The notes under the pieces are model-generated. The model made no database searches and was not told where the DNA came from. It was given only the letters and a program-made list of their open reading frames with translations. Made by a program: the position numbers and the translations under genes. DNA of 64,000 bases from Epithemia pelagica (taxonomy: Eukaryota > Bacillariophyta > Bacillariophyceae > Surirellales > Surirellaceae): contig OX337232.1 of assembly GCA_946965045.2 (NCBI GenBank), forward strand, positions 1,488,001 through 1,552,000, read 5' to 3'. This document shows, piece after piece, positions 1 to 9,107 of this stretch (the first letter of the stretch is position 1; each line of letters begins with the position of its first letter).

Positions 1-1394
1 TGGTCGATACTGCGAGGGATGACACCGCGGTGAAAGACGAAACAAAAGATGCGCCCGTGAGCACAAAGGGGGTGCCTCAATCGCGTGATAATGACGGTAA
101 GCAGCAGCACGAAGAAGAAAACAGATCGTCTGGCATAAATGAAAAGAAGCAGGAAGAAGAGAAAGGATCATCCGAGGAAATTATTAAACAAGATGACAAA
201 GGAGGTCTATCTAAAGAAGAGAAAGATCGGGACGGTGAAGAAAGGCTTTCAAAGAAAGACATGAAAACTGATGGAAAAGACGTGGTGAAAGTAGAAGGAC
301 CACAACTGCCGAAGGAAGCAGATGTTGCATCCAGTAAGGATAAGGATGAAGAAGTTCCGGCTCATCGCAAGCCAACGGAATCGCAACCAAAAGGAGGAGA
401 TGATGAGCCCGACGACGACGAGGTCCAAGTTGTCCCAAAACCATCACCGCAGCGCTATGTTGATTTATCATCGTCACGTGACTCTAAATGGCTTCCCGAG
501 AACAACTCACAACAACGCAGAGATCAGCCCTCCCAGAGACGAGGTGGATCCGATTATAGAAGTGGATCCCGCGTAGATGACCATCGGGGTGGTGGCAAAC
601 GAGAAGGAGCAGATAACTACACAAGTCTTGGAGGAAAGAAGGACGACCACAAGTACGAATACGATCGTCCAAGCCGTGGAGATGACAATCGAGGTAGCCG
701 AGCTTCGGGTGGGAGGTCCAGTGGTGATGATCGTGGCGGCAACAGTAACAGTGATCGATACAGCAGTGGACGGACTACGCCGAACGAAGGACGTTCCCTG
801 CCTCGTGACAAGGATCACAGGTATGAGGAAAGTACGCGGAATTCTGGTGATGGTGGTCGATCATCTGATGATCGTGGTGGGAATTCCCGGAAACCTCCTG
901 GCAATGACGGCCGTGGAAGTGGTTCACGATCCAACAACAACAAGAGTGACGATACCACGAGAGGCAAATTGGACACGGGTGGAATGCGCCATGACGATCG
1001 AGGAGGACGACCCACAAGTCGTGGTGGTGAGGACCGATCCTCAAATCGAGATGACGACAATCGACTTGGTGGTGGCTGGTCCAACGAAGGAACACAGCTT
1101 GATGACGTACGATCGACCAACTATGGAGGTCGTGACCGTTCCATGGAACATCGCGGCGGTGGAGGTCGATATTCTTCGGACGATCGCGGGAATAGTGGAT
1201 GGGGAAGTGGAGATCGTAGTGGTGATCGTCGTTCCGATGATCGCCGCAGTAGTCGAGGGGATCGTCGTGGAGGAGAGGACCATGGCGGTAGTGGTGGTGG
1301 TGGAAGCTCGCGAGGTGGGGATTGGAGAGGAGGTGGTGATCGGAGCCGTAGTCGAGGTTCGGCTCATCGCGGGGACCGTCGACATCGGCATTAA
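1..1394 (+). CDS. RGG/Ser/Asp-rich protein, 5' partial
   Basis: The frame is open to the left edge (reading from base 3), so the true start lies outside the window. The visible part (about 464 residues) has a Lys/Glu/Asp-rich charged N-terminal half and, from about nt 520, a Gly/Arg/Ser/Asp-rich tail with many RGG, DDRGG and GGRSS units ending in Arg/His. RGG tails usually mark RNA-binding or nucleolar/mRNP proteins. No RRM, helicase or zinc-finger domain is visible here; one could lie upstream. Everything seen is low complexity and probably disordered. Biased codons create long shadow frames on both strands, which are not called. The function as an RNA-associated protein is inferred from composition only. 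Confidence 0.75.
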   Translation, partial: VDTARDDTAVKDETKDAPVSTKGVPQSRDNDGKQQHEEENRSSGINEKKQEEEKGSSEEIIKQDDKGGLSKEEKDRDGEERLSKKDMKTDGKDVVKVEGPQLPKEADVASSKDKDEEVPAHRKPTESQPKGGDDEPDDDEVQVVPKPSPQRYVDLSSSRDSKWLPENNSQQRRDQPSQRRGGSDYRSGSRVDDHRGGGKREGADNYTSLGGKKDDHKYEYDRPSRGDDNRGSRASGGRSSGDDRGGNSNSDRYSSGRTTPNEGRSLPRDKDHRYEESTRNSGDGGRSSDDRGGNSRKPPGNDGRGSGSRSNNNKSDDTTRGKLDTGGMRHDDRGGRPTSRGGEDRSSNRDDDNRLGGGWSNEGTQLDDVRSTNYGGRDRSMEHRGGGGRYSSDDRGNSGWGSGDRSGDRRSDDRRSSRGDRRGGEDHGGSGGGGSSRGGDWRGGGDRSRSRGSAHRGDRRHRH

Positions 1395-1789
1395 ATGCCT
1401 CATACTCGTTGGAATCAAATTGGAATTTCAAATTGCAACATTGGTTCGCGAAGATGCTATGTATTTGATCTACATGCAGACTGCAAATTTTACGGCGAAT
1501 CGGTGATACCGAAGATCTTTCGTGTGCGCTTGGAAGGTTAAGATTTTCTCATGTAAAGGTGAGAAAGGACGCAGCGTTGACGTTGAATGCTATAGTCATT
1601 TGCTCTTCTACCGTTAGTCGAGGTCCTATGTCATTGCCATTGATAGCATTTCTAGCTAGCGATTCCAAAATTCCAACACATTCAAGAAGATCCGGTCGCA
1701 CATCTTTTGCATGCATTCCCACCTTTTCTCGAATCTAAAAAACACAACAACCAACAACAACGAAACGAATTGGCAGAAAGTATAAAAAG
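1395..1789. other. intergenic spacer
   Basis: This 395-bp stretch holds the 3' flank of the RGG gene and the 5' flank of the next gene. A short CAA/AAC-rich run lies just before the ATG at 1790. I see no RNA gene or repeat. Confidence 0.5.
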
Positions 1790-3649
1790 ATGCTTCTGAT
1801 CGGAAGACAAAAGTTTGTTATGTTTGTTATCCTTTGCCTGGTTTTGTTTGTCCAGCGATGCAGTGCCACGTTTGACTTGAGTCGGCATGTGTTTGTCTTT
1901 CGCAGTTGCGTCGGACGACCATCGACTCACGTGAACTTGTACGATGACACGTCGTCGTACCCCAATGACATTTCGGCCTATATGAATGCAAGTCTCCCCA
2001 ATTGGCAAACTCCAGTGGACAGGTGCACAGAAGTTGGCGTAGACCAAATGAAGGCCATGGGCCGAGAGTTGATGAAACTCTTTGATGCCAGTTTGTACGA
2101 TCATACCGACCTGTTGGAGATGGAATTTATTACAGATACCAATGAACGTGATGTAGCGTCAGCCTTTGCCTTGTCACAAGGGCTTGGTGAAGAGGCACGC
2201 GAGCGACAGCGTGAGGTTCAAGGATTGGACAATCTCAAGTACGAACCGATACTGTTCAATCCTTCCAAAGGTGTACAAGACCCACTCCTGGGCGTCCCTA
2301 GCGATCCTCAGGACCAGCTCTGCCAACGACCTCAGCGTGACATTTTATTTCAACAAATCAATGAGCGTCTTCAAGAGGTCTCCCGTCCCTCGAATCCCAC
2401 TCTGTATGAAGCCATTTCCATTGTGGAAGAACATTTGGGTGTTGGAACGGCTGGTTCCTTGCACACAATTCTCCAAGATTTGAACGATACCTTTACCCTC
2501 GATGATCGAACCCTGAACATTGTCGGTCCCGTAAATGTCATTAGTATCCTCTCCGAGATTATTTTTCATGCCAAGGTATCCGGTATTGAAGATTTTGTAC
2601 CCGACATGTCAGTAAAGCATGTAATGGCGCTCCTCTCCTGGCATGATTGGGTCCGAGACGTTGTGAATGTCGGTAATGGTTGGGCTGCAGCCAGGGGAAG
2701 TGTGCTAGTTCATCGTGTACTTCAATTGCTGGATCGACCCACTAACGTTTCACCACAAACCAATGATCGTGTCACCTTTGTCATTGGTCGCCAAGGAGAT
2801 TTGGAGGGCATTGCCACCGCATTGAATATACGGTGGGATTTGCCAGCTCCCTTTCCCTCGTTGCGACAGGGTGGTAATTCCAGGAATGTCGGCAATGTTC
2901 CCGTCCCTCCAGGATCCGGTCTTTATTTTGCCAATAACTTTGGCGATGACAATAACAGAGATGACTACCCAATATCTTTCGTCGATATTAGTATTGTGGT
3001 TCCAACCTATGTTCAGAAACAAACGAATTCCGAAAACGAGTACGAATTCAATGCTTCGGGCGAGCCGACTGCTTTGCAAGTGATTTTTCTGGAACCTCTT
3101 TCGCCGCAAATCAAACATGTGGAAGAAGATGATAGAATATTTGCGCGAGTTCATGGAACCAAAAGCACGGACCCAGTGCAAGTATTGCGAAACCGATTGC
3201 TCGATACCGTGACGTCCGTCTATAATACTACACCCGAAGCATTGAAGTGCTACCAGGCAGCTATGGAATACTATCCAAAAATTGTGGTGACAGACCCTCC
3301 CACCCCCTTTCCTATATCTCAAACACCGCCAACACCGGCTCCATCTTTCATGTACTACCCTGCACCAACATTTCCAACCGTCACTCCCACAGTTGGTCAG
3401 AATTCGGAGTGGACCGTGCCATCCAATGAAGCACCGTCATCCATGAATGAGGATCATGACGAGGACATTGCCAGTTGGAACTTTTTGGCTGGTTTAGTCG
3501 CTGGAACCTGTGTTGTGGGAGGTGCTGTGGTGTGTTGGAAATTGGTCACCAGACGTTTGAGGCGTCGTGCTTCATCCTACCGAGTCGACTACAGAGGAGT
3601 CGAAACCGATGGCTTTGGTAGTGATGAACATACACTGGAACTGACTTGA
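1790..3649 (+). CDS. membrane-anchored histidine-acid-phosphatase-like protein lacking catalytic His (pseudoenzyme)
   Basis: 619 residues from an ATG at 1790. Residues 1-26 form a signal peptide (hydrophobic core, Cys-Ser-Ala end). The body follows the branch-2 histidine phosphatase fold of the AppA/Agp (phytase/glucose-1-phosphatase) type: a first-strand motif at about 38, a Trp...Leu-Thr-type helix at about 70, the ITDTNERDVASA segment at 114-125 (family: TDTxxRT..A), and the C-terminal segment at about 331-350 where the family has HDTN...AL.L.W.LP and this protein has RQGDLEGIATALNIRW. The first motif reads RSCVGRP where the family has RHGxRxP, and the HD acid is GD. Both essential histidines are therefore missing. 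A Pro/Thr stalk (about 505-545) is followed by one TM helix (564-583) and a basic tail, making it a type I membrane protein. It is probably not a phosphatase; a binding or sensing role is possible. Confidence 0.75.
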   Translation: MLLIGRQKFVMFVILCLVLFVQRCSATFDLSRHVFVFRSCVGRPSTHVNLYDDTSSYPNDISAYMNASLPNWQTPVDRCTEVGVDQMKAMGRELMKLFDASLYDHTDLLEMEFITDTNERDVASAFALSQGLGEEARERQREVQGLDNLKYEPILFNPSKGVQDPLLGVPSDPQDQLCQRPQRDILFQQINERLQEVSRPSNPTLYEAISIVEEHLGVGTAGSLHTILQDLNDTFTLDDRTLNIVGPVNVISILSEIIFHAKVSGIEDFVPDMSVKHVMALLSWHDWVRDVVNVGNGWAAARGSVLVHRVLQLLDRPTNVSPQTNDRVTFVIGRQGDLEGIATALNIRWDLPAPFPSLRQGGNSRNVGNVPVPPGSGLYFANNFGDDNNRDDYPISFVDISIVVPTYVQKQTNSENEYEFNASGEPTALQVIFLEPLSPQIKHVEEDDRIFARVHGTKSTDPVQVLRNRLLDTVTSVYNTTPEALKCYQAAMEYYPKIVVTDPPTPFPISQTPPTPAPSFMYYPAPTFPTVTPTVGQNSEWTVPSNEAPSSMNEDHDEDIASWNFLAGLVAGTCVVGGAVVCWKLVTRRLRRRASSYRVDYRGVETDGFGSDEHTLELT

Positions 3650-3844
3650 AGATGGAAGAACGTTCTGTGTCGCTAGACTGTGTACACATTTGACGAGACA
3701 GTTCCCTTGTTTTGCGGGTATGATTGATCCAGTCCGACACACGTTGAAGAACTGTCACCGCCTCAAACTACCATATCAACAGGCATCCAGTTAGATGTGG
3801 CTTTGAAGAAAAAAAAGTGAGAAGCAGATCATCGTCTATCGACT

Positions 3845-5596
3845 TCACACCTTACGAACTCTTCCCACAAAAAAGCCGTCCATTTGATTGTCTGTCTGTG
3901 GAAATACTCGAAGCCATCCATTCGGGTCAATCGTACAACCGGGTATATTCCAAACTTCCTCCAAATCAAAGGGAATAATTTCGAGACGGGCATCGCTCTT
4001 CTTAGAGATATTGCAACGATCCACAAGGCGATTCATTTGATCTTCTCCTTCTTGTCGCAAAAGGCTACAAGTGGCATAGACCAATACACCACCGACACTA
4101 ATGATATTGTCCACCGCATGACAGGCCAAGTCAAACTGCGTCGCGAGAAGATCGCTGTAGTTGGAATCTCGTCTCAGTACATCGGGACGCCGACTCCCCG
4201 TACCGGTTGCGGTGCAAGGGACATCCAACAAGACGCCTTGAATGGGCGTAGAAGTGCTATCGTCGGGACGCCATTGTGTGCCATCGGCCACCACCACATT
4301 GCACTCCAAACCCAGCCGATCCAAATTCTGTCGCAGTCGGGTAGATCGTTTGGATGACTTTTCGACGGCCGTGACTGAAAAGCCATGGGAACACAATTGA
4401 AAGGTTTTGCCACCCGGTGCGGCACACAAATCCACCACCTGGGTTCCCACAACCGATGTGGTCCCCTGGTTACTGAGGGTATTGTACAACGCAATGGCTG
4501 GTAAGGTGGCAGAGGCATCTTGGACAAACCATTTGCCCTCATGGAAACCGGGCCATTTTGAAACTGCGCCCTTGGGAGGGACACGCAGTTGGATGGATTT
4601 CTGAGCAAGCATTTCCACAGTCGCATTCCCCGCAGTCGTCAACTCGGTGACAATCTGTTGTACCACCTCGTTTCGGTCTTGCATGTCGTGCGATTTTTGT
4701 ACAACGGTCAAAACAATGGGACTTGGTTGCATGGCTTGTTCTACAATCTTCATGGTCCGTTCGTGACCCCATGCTTGGTTCCATTCCTCCAACAACCAAG
4801 GAGCGACATTGTCTGTGATCGAGGTTGTATTTTCCAACCCTTCCAGGTCCGCTCGAGAGATGCCTCGAAGGACGGCATTGACAAACTTAATCTTTCCTTC
4901 GGAAACGACAAAGTCTTGCGACAGTCTCAAGAGATCGACTGTCTCTTTACAGGCAGCGTGGTGTGGTGTTTGCAGAAACAAGAGTTGAGCCACACCTAAT
5001 CTAAGTACCCCTTGAACATATTGGTCGATGCGACTTGTTTTGGTCGATTTCGGCTTTTTCCGTGACGGCTTTTGTTGAAGTTTTCCTTCTTGTTGTTGTT
5101 CTGACTGAAACTGCTGCAAGATCTTGTCAATCTGTCCTTGTCGCCGTTCTACGGTAGAGACCAATAAACGGGCAAAGGCTCGATCGATACTCGGCAAGGA
5201 TTTGTAGGTTTGGCTCGACTCCAATCGATCGACGGCAAAGGCAAGATTTTTTCGTTTCGGCACGAGCGCTCGAAGCGCTTCGTTCCGAGCTGTTTTGATT
5301 TCCACCTCCTGTACAGACTTTTTCTCGAGCGTATTCGACGACAAAGCGAGCGCCACCAAGCTTCGAGAATGGGAGGGGAGTTTGAATGGAACGTACAAAT
5401 GACAGGGCCGAGGTACAGACGTAATGAAAGCCATTTCTCCATGTCCAAAACCTAGGATCATGTTGGTGGTATCTCTGTATTGCTGAGGCCGTTGCTGCCG
5501 ACCACCAAACATTCCAAACTTGAGGGGTATTATCGGTTCCTGAAAAGCCTGGCAAAACGAAACGTAGATGCACAGGTATACATATTTGTTTAGCAT
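3845..5596 (-). CDS. RsmB/Sun-type rRNA (cytosine-5) methyltransferase, predicted plastid
   Basis: 583 residues if started at the ATG complementary to 5594-5596. The open frame runs on to 5782, but that extension reads through the tRNA-Ala gene, so I reject it. The N-terminus is a signal peptide followed by CQAFQEP, the diatom plastid-import cleavage motif. A NusB-like helical RNA-binding domain (about 105-260) precedes a Rossmann SAM-dependent methyltransferase: motif I DLCAAPGGK (about 389), motif IV LLDVPCTATG (about 455) and motif VI YATCSLLR (about 508). The two conserved cysteines (PC and TC) are the catalytic and release cysteines of RNA m5C methyltransferases. NusB plus NOL1/NOP2/Sun is the RsmB architecture, which in bacteria makes m5C967 in 16S rRNA. 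A plastid 16S role is inferred. It converges with the phosphatase-like gene, with about 195 bp between their stops. Confidence 0.88.
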   Translation of the reverse strand: MLNKYVYLCIYVSFCQAFQEPIIPLKFGMFGGRQQRPQQYRDTTNMILGFGHGEMAFITSVPRPCHLYVPFKLPSHSRSLVALALSSNTLEKKSVQEVEIKTARNEALRALVPKRKNLAFAVDRLESSQTYKSLPSIDRAFARLLVSTVERRQGQIDKILQQFQSEQQQEGKLQQKPSRKKPKSTKTSRIDQYVQGVLRLGVAQLLFLQTPHHAACKETVDLLRLSQDFVVSEGKIKFVNAVLRGISRADLEGLENTTSITDNVAPWLLEEWNQAWGHERTMKIVEQAMQPSPIVLTVVQKSHDMQDRNEVVQQIVTELTTAGNATVEMLAQKSIQLRVPPKGAVSKWPGFHEGKWFVQDASATLPAIALYNTLSNQGTTSVVGTQVVDLCAAPGGKTFQLCSHGFSVTAVEKSSKRSTRLRQNLDRLGLECNVVVADGTQWRPDDSTSTPIQGVLLDVPCTATGTGSRRPDVLRRDSNYSDLLATQFDLACHAVDNIISVGGVLVYATCSLLRQEGEDQMNRLVDRCNISKKSDARLEIIPFDLEEVWNIPGCTIDPNGWLRVFPQTDNQMDGFFVGRVRKV

Positions 5597-5716
5597 GGTG
5601 GAAAACAATGGCTTACTCCCACAATCACCAACGCACTGCCATTTAGATGGACGGTGAGAATGAATGGTTGTCGACTCATGATGGCAAAATAGAGCGGGGT
5701 ACAAAAATCGTACGGT

Positions 5717-5788
5717 TGGATAATGGGAGGATCGAACTCCCGACCTTCCGCATGCAAAGCGGACGCGCTGCCGCTGCGCCAATTACCC
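5717..5788 (-). tRNA. tRNA-Ala (anticodon UGC)
   Basis: A 72-nt cloverleaf on the minus strand. The acceptor stem GGGTAAT pairs with ATTATCC and includes G3:U70, the alanine identity pair, with discriminator A73. The D stem is GCGC/GCGC, the anticodon stem TCCGC/GCGGA has loop TTTGCAT (anticodon TGC), and the T arm is GGGAG-TTCGATC-CTCCC. Internal A box (TGGCGCAGCGG) and B box (AGTTCGATCCT) promoters for RNA polymerase III are present. There is no intron and CCA is not encoded. It lies about 120 bp upstream of, and on the same strand as, the methyltransferase start. Confidence 0.95.
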
Positions 5789-5886
5789 AGCCCACTTCTG
5801 CATCTGCTCATTCTTTGATACACAATCATTAGATTTTTCTGAGCTATCCACTATCCACCCATTTTCTCGTAGGCGTAGTTCTTTCA

Positions 5887-5910
5887 ACTACTCCTACTCC
5901 TACTCCTACA
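5887..5910. repeat. CTACTC short tandem repeat
   Basis: About four copies of a 6-bp unit (CTACTC) lie in the spacer upstream of the tRNA gene. Confidence 0.7.
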
Positions 5911-6320
5911 TCCTATGATAAGAAGGAGATCATATCTCTCTTTGTTCGCTTGTGCATCTTGATCCACTCCACCATGCTTGAGTTAGGAGTTCATTGAAGG
6001 CTTCGCTGTTGTCATCTAGCTAGACCTGGTAACATTCCCACTTGTCGTCACTCTTCACAGAAGATCCAGCCTTACGAAGTACCAAGACCTCGACGAATGA
6101 TATGTACTATCTTGCAGCGACAACGTATACATTGAATACCATAAGTTCCTCATGTTCTCATTTGTTTCAAATAAGTTCAACAGTTCCAGTGGAGGTTTTG
6201 TTTCGTCTAGTCCGTCCGTTAATAGACCTCTATCTAGAAGGCAAACATGCAATATGCATCCTGTCTGTTTCCAATGTTCGAATGAAAGCATGAATTTCAT
6301 TCCAGACACCATTCATATTG
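5911..6320. other. intergenic spacer / 3' flank of PSMD9
   Basis: I see no gene between the tRNA upstream region and the PSMD9 stop. The short open frames here lack coding character. Confidence 0.4.
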
Positions 6321-7256
6321 TTATACGGGAACAATATGGCATCCCAGCAATCCTCTTCCATTCCAAGGCTTTGGTGTAAGCTGTAACATATGAATCATGG
6401 AAGGAGCAGATTCGTTATCGTCATCTGGATTGCCTATGCGGCGGCGAATGAAGAGGGAAATGCTTTGTTGCTCTCCTGCGGCAGCCGGTACGAGTTGTGC
6501 CACCTGTTGTAAGGGATCTAGCCCGTCTGCAAGACATGACTGTTTGGTAATGGTCCCAAATTTTACAATCAAATCATTTTCTTGTAACCCAGCGAGGGAC
6601 GCCGGGGAATCGGCTGCGACACCATCCACCTTAGCGAACGGATCCGTTACGGGAATCGTGGAAGAAGAAGAGGACGTCTCTTGTTGAGTTGTTGTGGTTG
6701 TTGTTGCAGGCACTGATTCTGACTGAACCGACAAGTTCGCAATGGAGGCCAGTGCGGAAGGAGTGGGCGCCGAAGCGCTGTCAATGCTATCAAAGGCTCG
6801 AATCCCATCTCCATTGCTTGAGCCAGCGCCTGTGATGGTACCATCCCAGTTTTTTACCACCCACTTGCCGGTGGCAGGGTCGTATTTGGGTTTCGGTTTC
6901 TTTTGCATGCGAGCCTCTTGTTCCGTTTGCGTCTTATCCGTTTCACCATTGGACGACGCAGAAGAATTCGATAACATGATGCTCTCCATTTCTTTCATGA
7001 GTTGTTTGTGATCGGTTTGTATTTCTGCCAGTCGGCCTCGTAAGGTACGAGCGAGGTACAAGTCAATGTCGGCTCGTGGGTACCCATCTCGATCTACCAA
7101 CGGTGTATCAATCCCGATTGGAGGTCCGGTTAAATCACTTCCTGTGGGACTGGTCAATTGCAGAGTTAATTCTTCTGCTTCTTCTTCCAGTGCCTTGCGT
7201 TGAGCATCCAAGGAAACCAATTTTTGTTGGTGCTGGGTCGTCGATTGCGAATCCAT
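6321..7256 (-). CDS. PSMD9: 26S proteasome assembly chaperone PSMD9/Nas2/p27 (PDZ protein)
   Basis: 311 residues from the ATG complementary to 7254-7256; the open frame continues upstream only from a TTG. The N-terminal helical/coiled-coil half (about 10-110) has the family segment in which a Gly-Pro-Pro-Ile-Gly-Ile turn precedes a conserved DRDGYPRADIDLY motif, followed by a helix with RTLRGRLAEIQTDHK. A Ser/Thr/Gln-rich linker follows, then a PDZ domain (about 200-295) with FAKVDGVAADSPASLAGL and GLQENDLIVKFG, and a C-terminus ending GLLGCHIVPV. In yeast and mammals the protein binds the Rpt4/Rpt5 base module during proteasome assembly. The linker is longer than in human PSMD9 (about 223 residues). 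Confidence 0.9.
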   Translation of the reverse strand: MDSQSTTQHQQKLVSLDAQRKALEEEAEELTLQLTSPTGSDLTGPPIGIDTPLVDRDGYPRADIDLYLARTLRGRLAEIQTDHKQLMKEMESIMLSNSSASSNGETDKTQTEQEARMQKKPKPKYDPATGKWVVKNWDGTITGAGSSNGDGIRAFDSIDSASAPTPSALASIANLSVQSESVPATTTTTTQQETSSSSSTIPVTDPFAKVDGVAADSPASLAGLQENDLIVKFGTITKQSCLADGLDPLQQVAQLVPAAAGEQQSISLFIRRRIGNPDDDNESAPSMIHMLQLTPKPWNGRGLLGCHIVPV

Positions 7257-8029
7257 TGTGAGTGGTTCACTATTCTGCTTTCGGTGCCTTTGCTGTGGAA
7301 ATGGAGGTTTTGTCTCTTGCTTCAATTTGTTGTTGTTATTATTTGTGGGCAAAGAGGGTTTGGAATGAGAGGACTGCCATGCATATACAAGTACAACACA
7401 CGAGTGAAGAAGGCTTCCCTTGACATGGAGGTGGGTGTCGAATCAATGAGAAGGTATGATGTCAACGACGGGGAACCCTGCGTCACTCCCACCGCTATAC
7501 CAACGAAGGAACCGCTGCTATCATAGCTACCCCTATACATCGATTGATCGACAATCGACACACAGAAATGAAGGCGTGTGGCTCTGGCCTGTTTGGTTGA
7601 AAGCAAAGTTTACCTGGGGGCCTTAAAGAAGAGGAAAGAAAAAACTAACTTTATGACATTGAAGAAGAAGAGCAAAACGACACAAACACACTCCTACCTA
7701 ATCTAGAAAAAGAACACCTAGTTGACTAATCCAAGAAACAGCTGAACGCACATCCAATTGTTGTCTACCAATGCCTAGAAAGGGAAGATGGCTGCTGTTC
7801 GGTTGCATGGAATGTCGACTATTCCTTTCTGTAATCCGCATTGCATAGGACTGCGGCATTCACTCCGCAGTTTTAGAGGGGAAGCACAGTAGAACCTAAT
7901 GATAAGGTCATGGAATGAATTCCAGAAAATACATGCAGATATGATTCTCCGAATGCCAGTCTCAAAAGAAACCTTTCGTCGTTCGATCCATGTGAATTGT
8001 CGTTGGCTGCTCAGTTGGACGGCGTCGTT
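7257..8029. other. intergenic region
   Basis: This 773-bp region holds the PSMD9 5' flank and the 3' flank of the SDR gene. Short frames on both strands show no recognisable domain. I see no RNA gene or clear repeat. Confidence 0.4.
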
Positions 8030-8951
8030 TTACCGAGCACCCAAGTTTTGACGTGCTCCATCAATGGCAATGCATTCGCCCGTCAAAAACTTGGCCTTGT
8101 TGGACACCAAAAAGCTAATGAGTTCGGCTACTTCCTTCGGTTCACCAACTCGTCCCAAACTGGCCGCCAATGGATGCGTCACCTCTCGACTTCTTGTCAA
8201 AAAGGCTTGATAGGCCTCGTCCGACATGCCTGAGGTCTGAAGTTGAAAGAACGAGAGTGGGAGATCAGGCATGTAAGAATCCTCGTGAGGATTATACAGT
8301 ATGAAAATAAGAATAAAAACAAACGACAAGGGCCGTCGTACTCACCTTGTGGAGATTGGTTTCAATCACGCCAGGATTGACGGCATTGACGCGAATTCCA
8401 TCCTTGGCCAAATCGACCGACGCGCATCGGACCAGTTGATCGACGGCCGCCTTGCTCATACAATAACTGGCACAACCCGCAAAGGATTGCTTGCCATTGA
8501 CCGAACTCACAATGACAATGGAGGGATTTCCTGGTGATTTCTTCAAGAATGGTACCGCGGCATGGACAATTTCAAACGGCGCTTGCGCATTGACTTTCAT
8601 GTTGTAGTGGTAATTCTGGATATCGGCATCCCCCACGGCACCACCTTGGAGGGCCCCTGCCGCAATGACCACTGTGGTCAAGGCCGGATCCGTCTCAACA
8701 CCCAAGAGTTGCGCTGCTGTACGCACAACTCGGTCACATTCTCCCTCTTGTGTGACATCGGCCACAATATGATGTGCAATAGATCCTTCGTCTTGGAGTG
8801 CTTGTAACGCCTCTTGGCTACGGGCTGTTCCCACCACCTTGGCACCGTAGCTTGTCAACACTTGACAGGTTGCCTTGCCAATACCACTGGAGGCACCCGT
8901 CACCAAGCATTTAAGTTCCGATAACATCTTGATGTTTTCGACGGTGCTCAT
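8030..8951 (-). CDS. classical short-chain dehydrogenase/reductase, two exons
   Basis: Exons on the minus strand are 8346-8951 and 8030-8236; the 109-nt intron (8237-8345) has GTGAG...CAG ends in phase 0. The product is 270 residues from the ATG at 8951. An alternative in-frame Met at 9041 would add 30 residues and crowd the divergent neighbour. It shows a Rossmann fold with TGASSGIG (about 14-21), the NNAG-equivalent segment as IAAGAL, catalytic Ser in IVSSVNG, and YCMSK as the YxxxK active site (about 162). NPGVIETNL and the C-terminal GECIAIDGA are typical of classical SDRs. Arg-39-type residues after beta-2 (GTARS) suggest NADP(H). The substrate cannot be told from sequence. Its 5' end faces the TPR gene across about 156 bp, so a shared bidirectional promoter is likely. 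Confidence 0.88.
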
Positions 8952-9107
8952 GACCAAAGCTTTTGAAAATGGGAAAAGAAAATCACAATACCCACCCGGA
9001 TATACAAAGATTGCAGTGACATACGCAGACGTGCGTGGCACTCATTTCTTTTCTACCAAGAAAAAAGATCCAAAGCCATCAACTGACCTCTCCTGTTCCT
9101 TCTTGAC

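Noticed and set aside
577-1506. 309-codon plus-strand frame and a 218-codon minus-strand frame over the RGG gene
   Set aside because: Both are shadows of the Gly/Arg/Asp-biased coding sequence; their products are skewed Val/Ile or His/Asp mixtures without domains.
5597-5782. N-terminal extension of the RsmB-like protein
   Set aside because: The extra codons translate the tRNA-Ala gene; the ATG at 5596 begins at a proper signal peptide.
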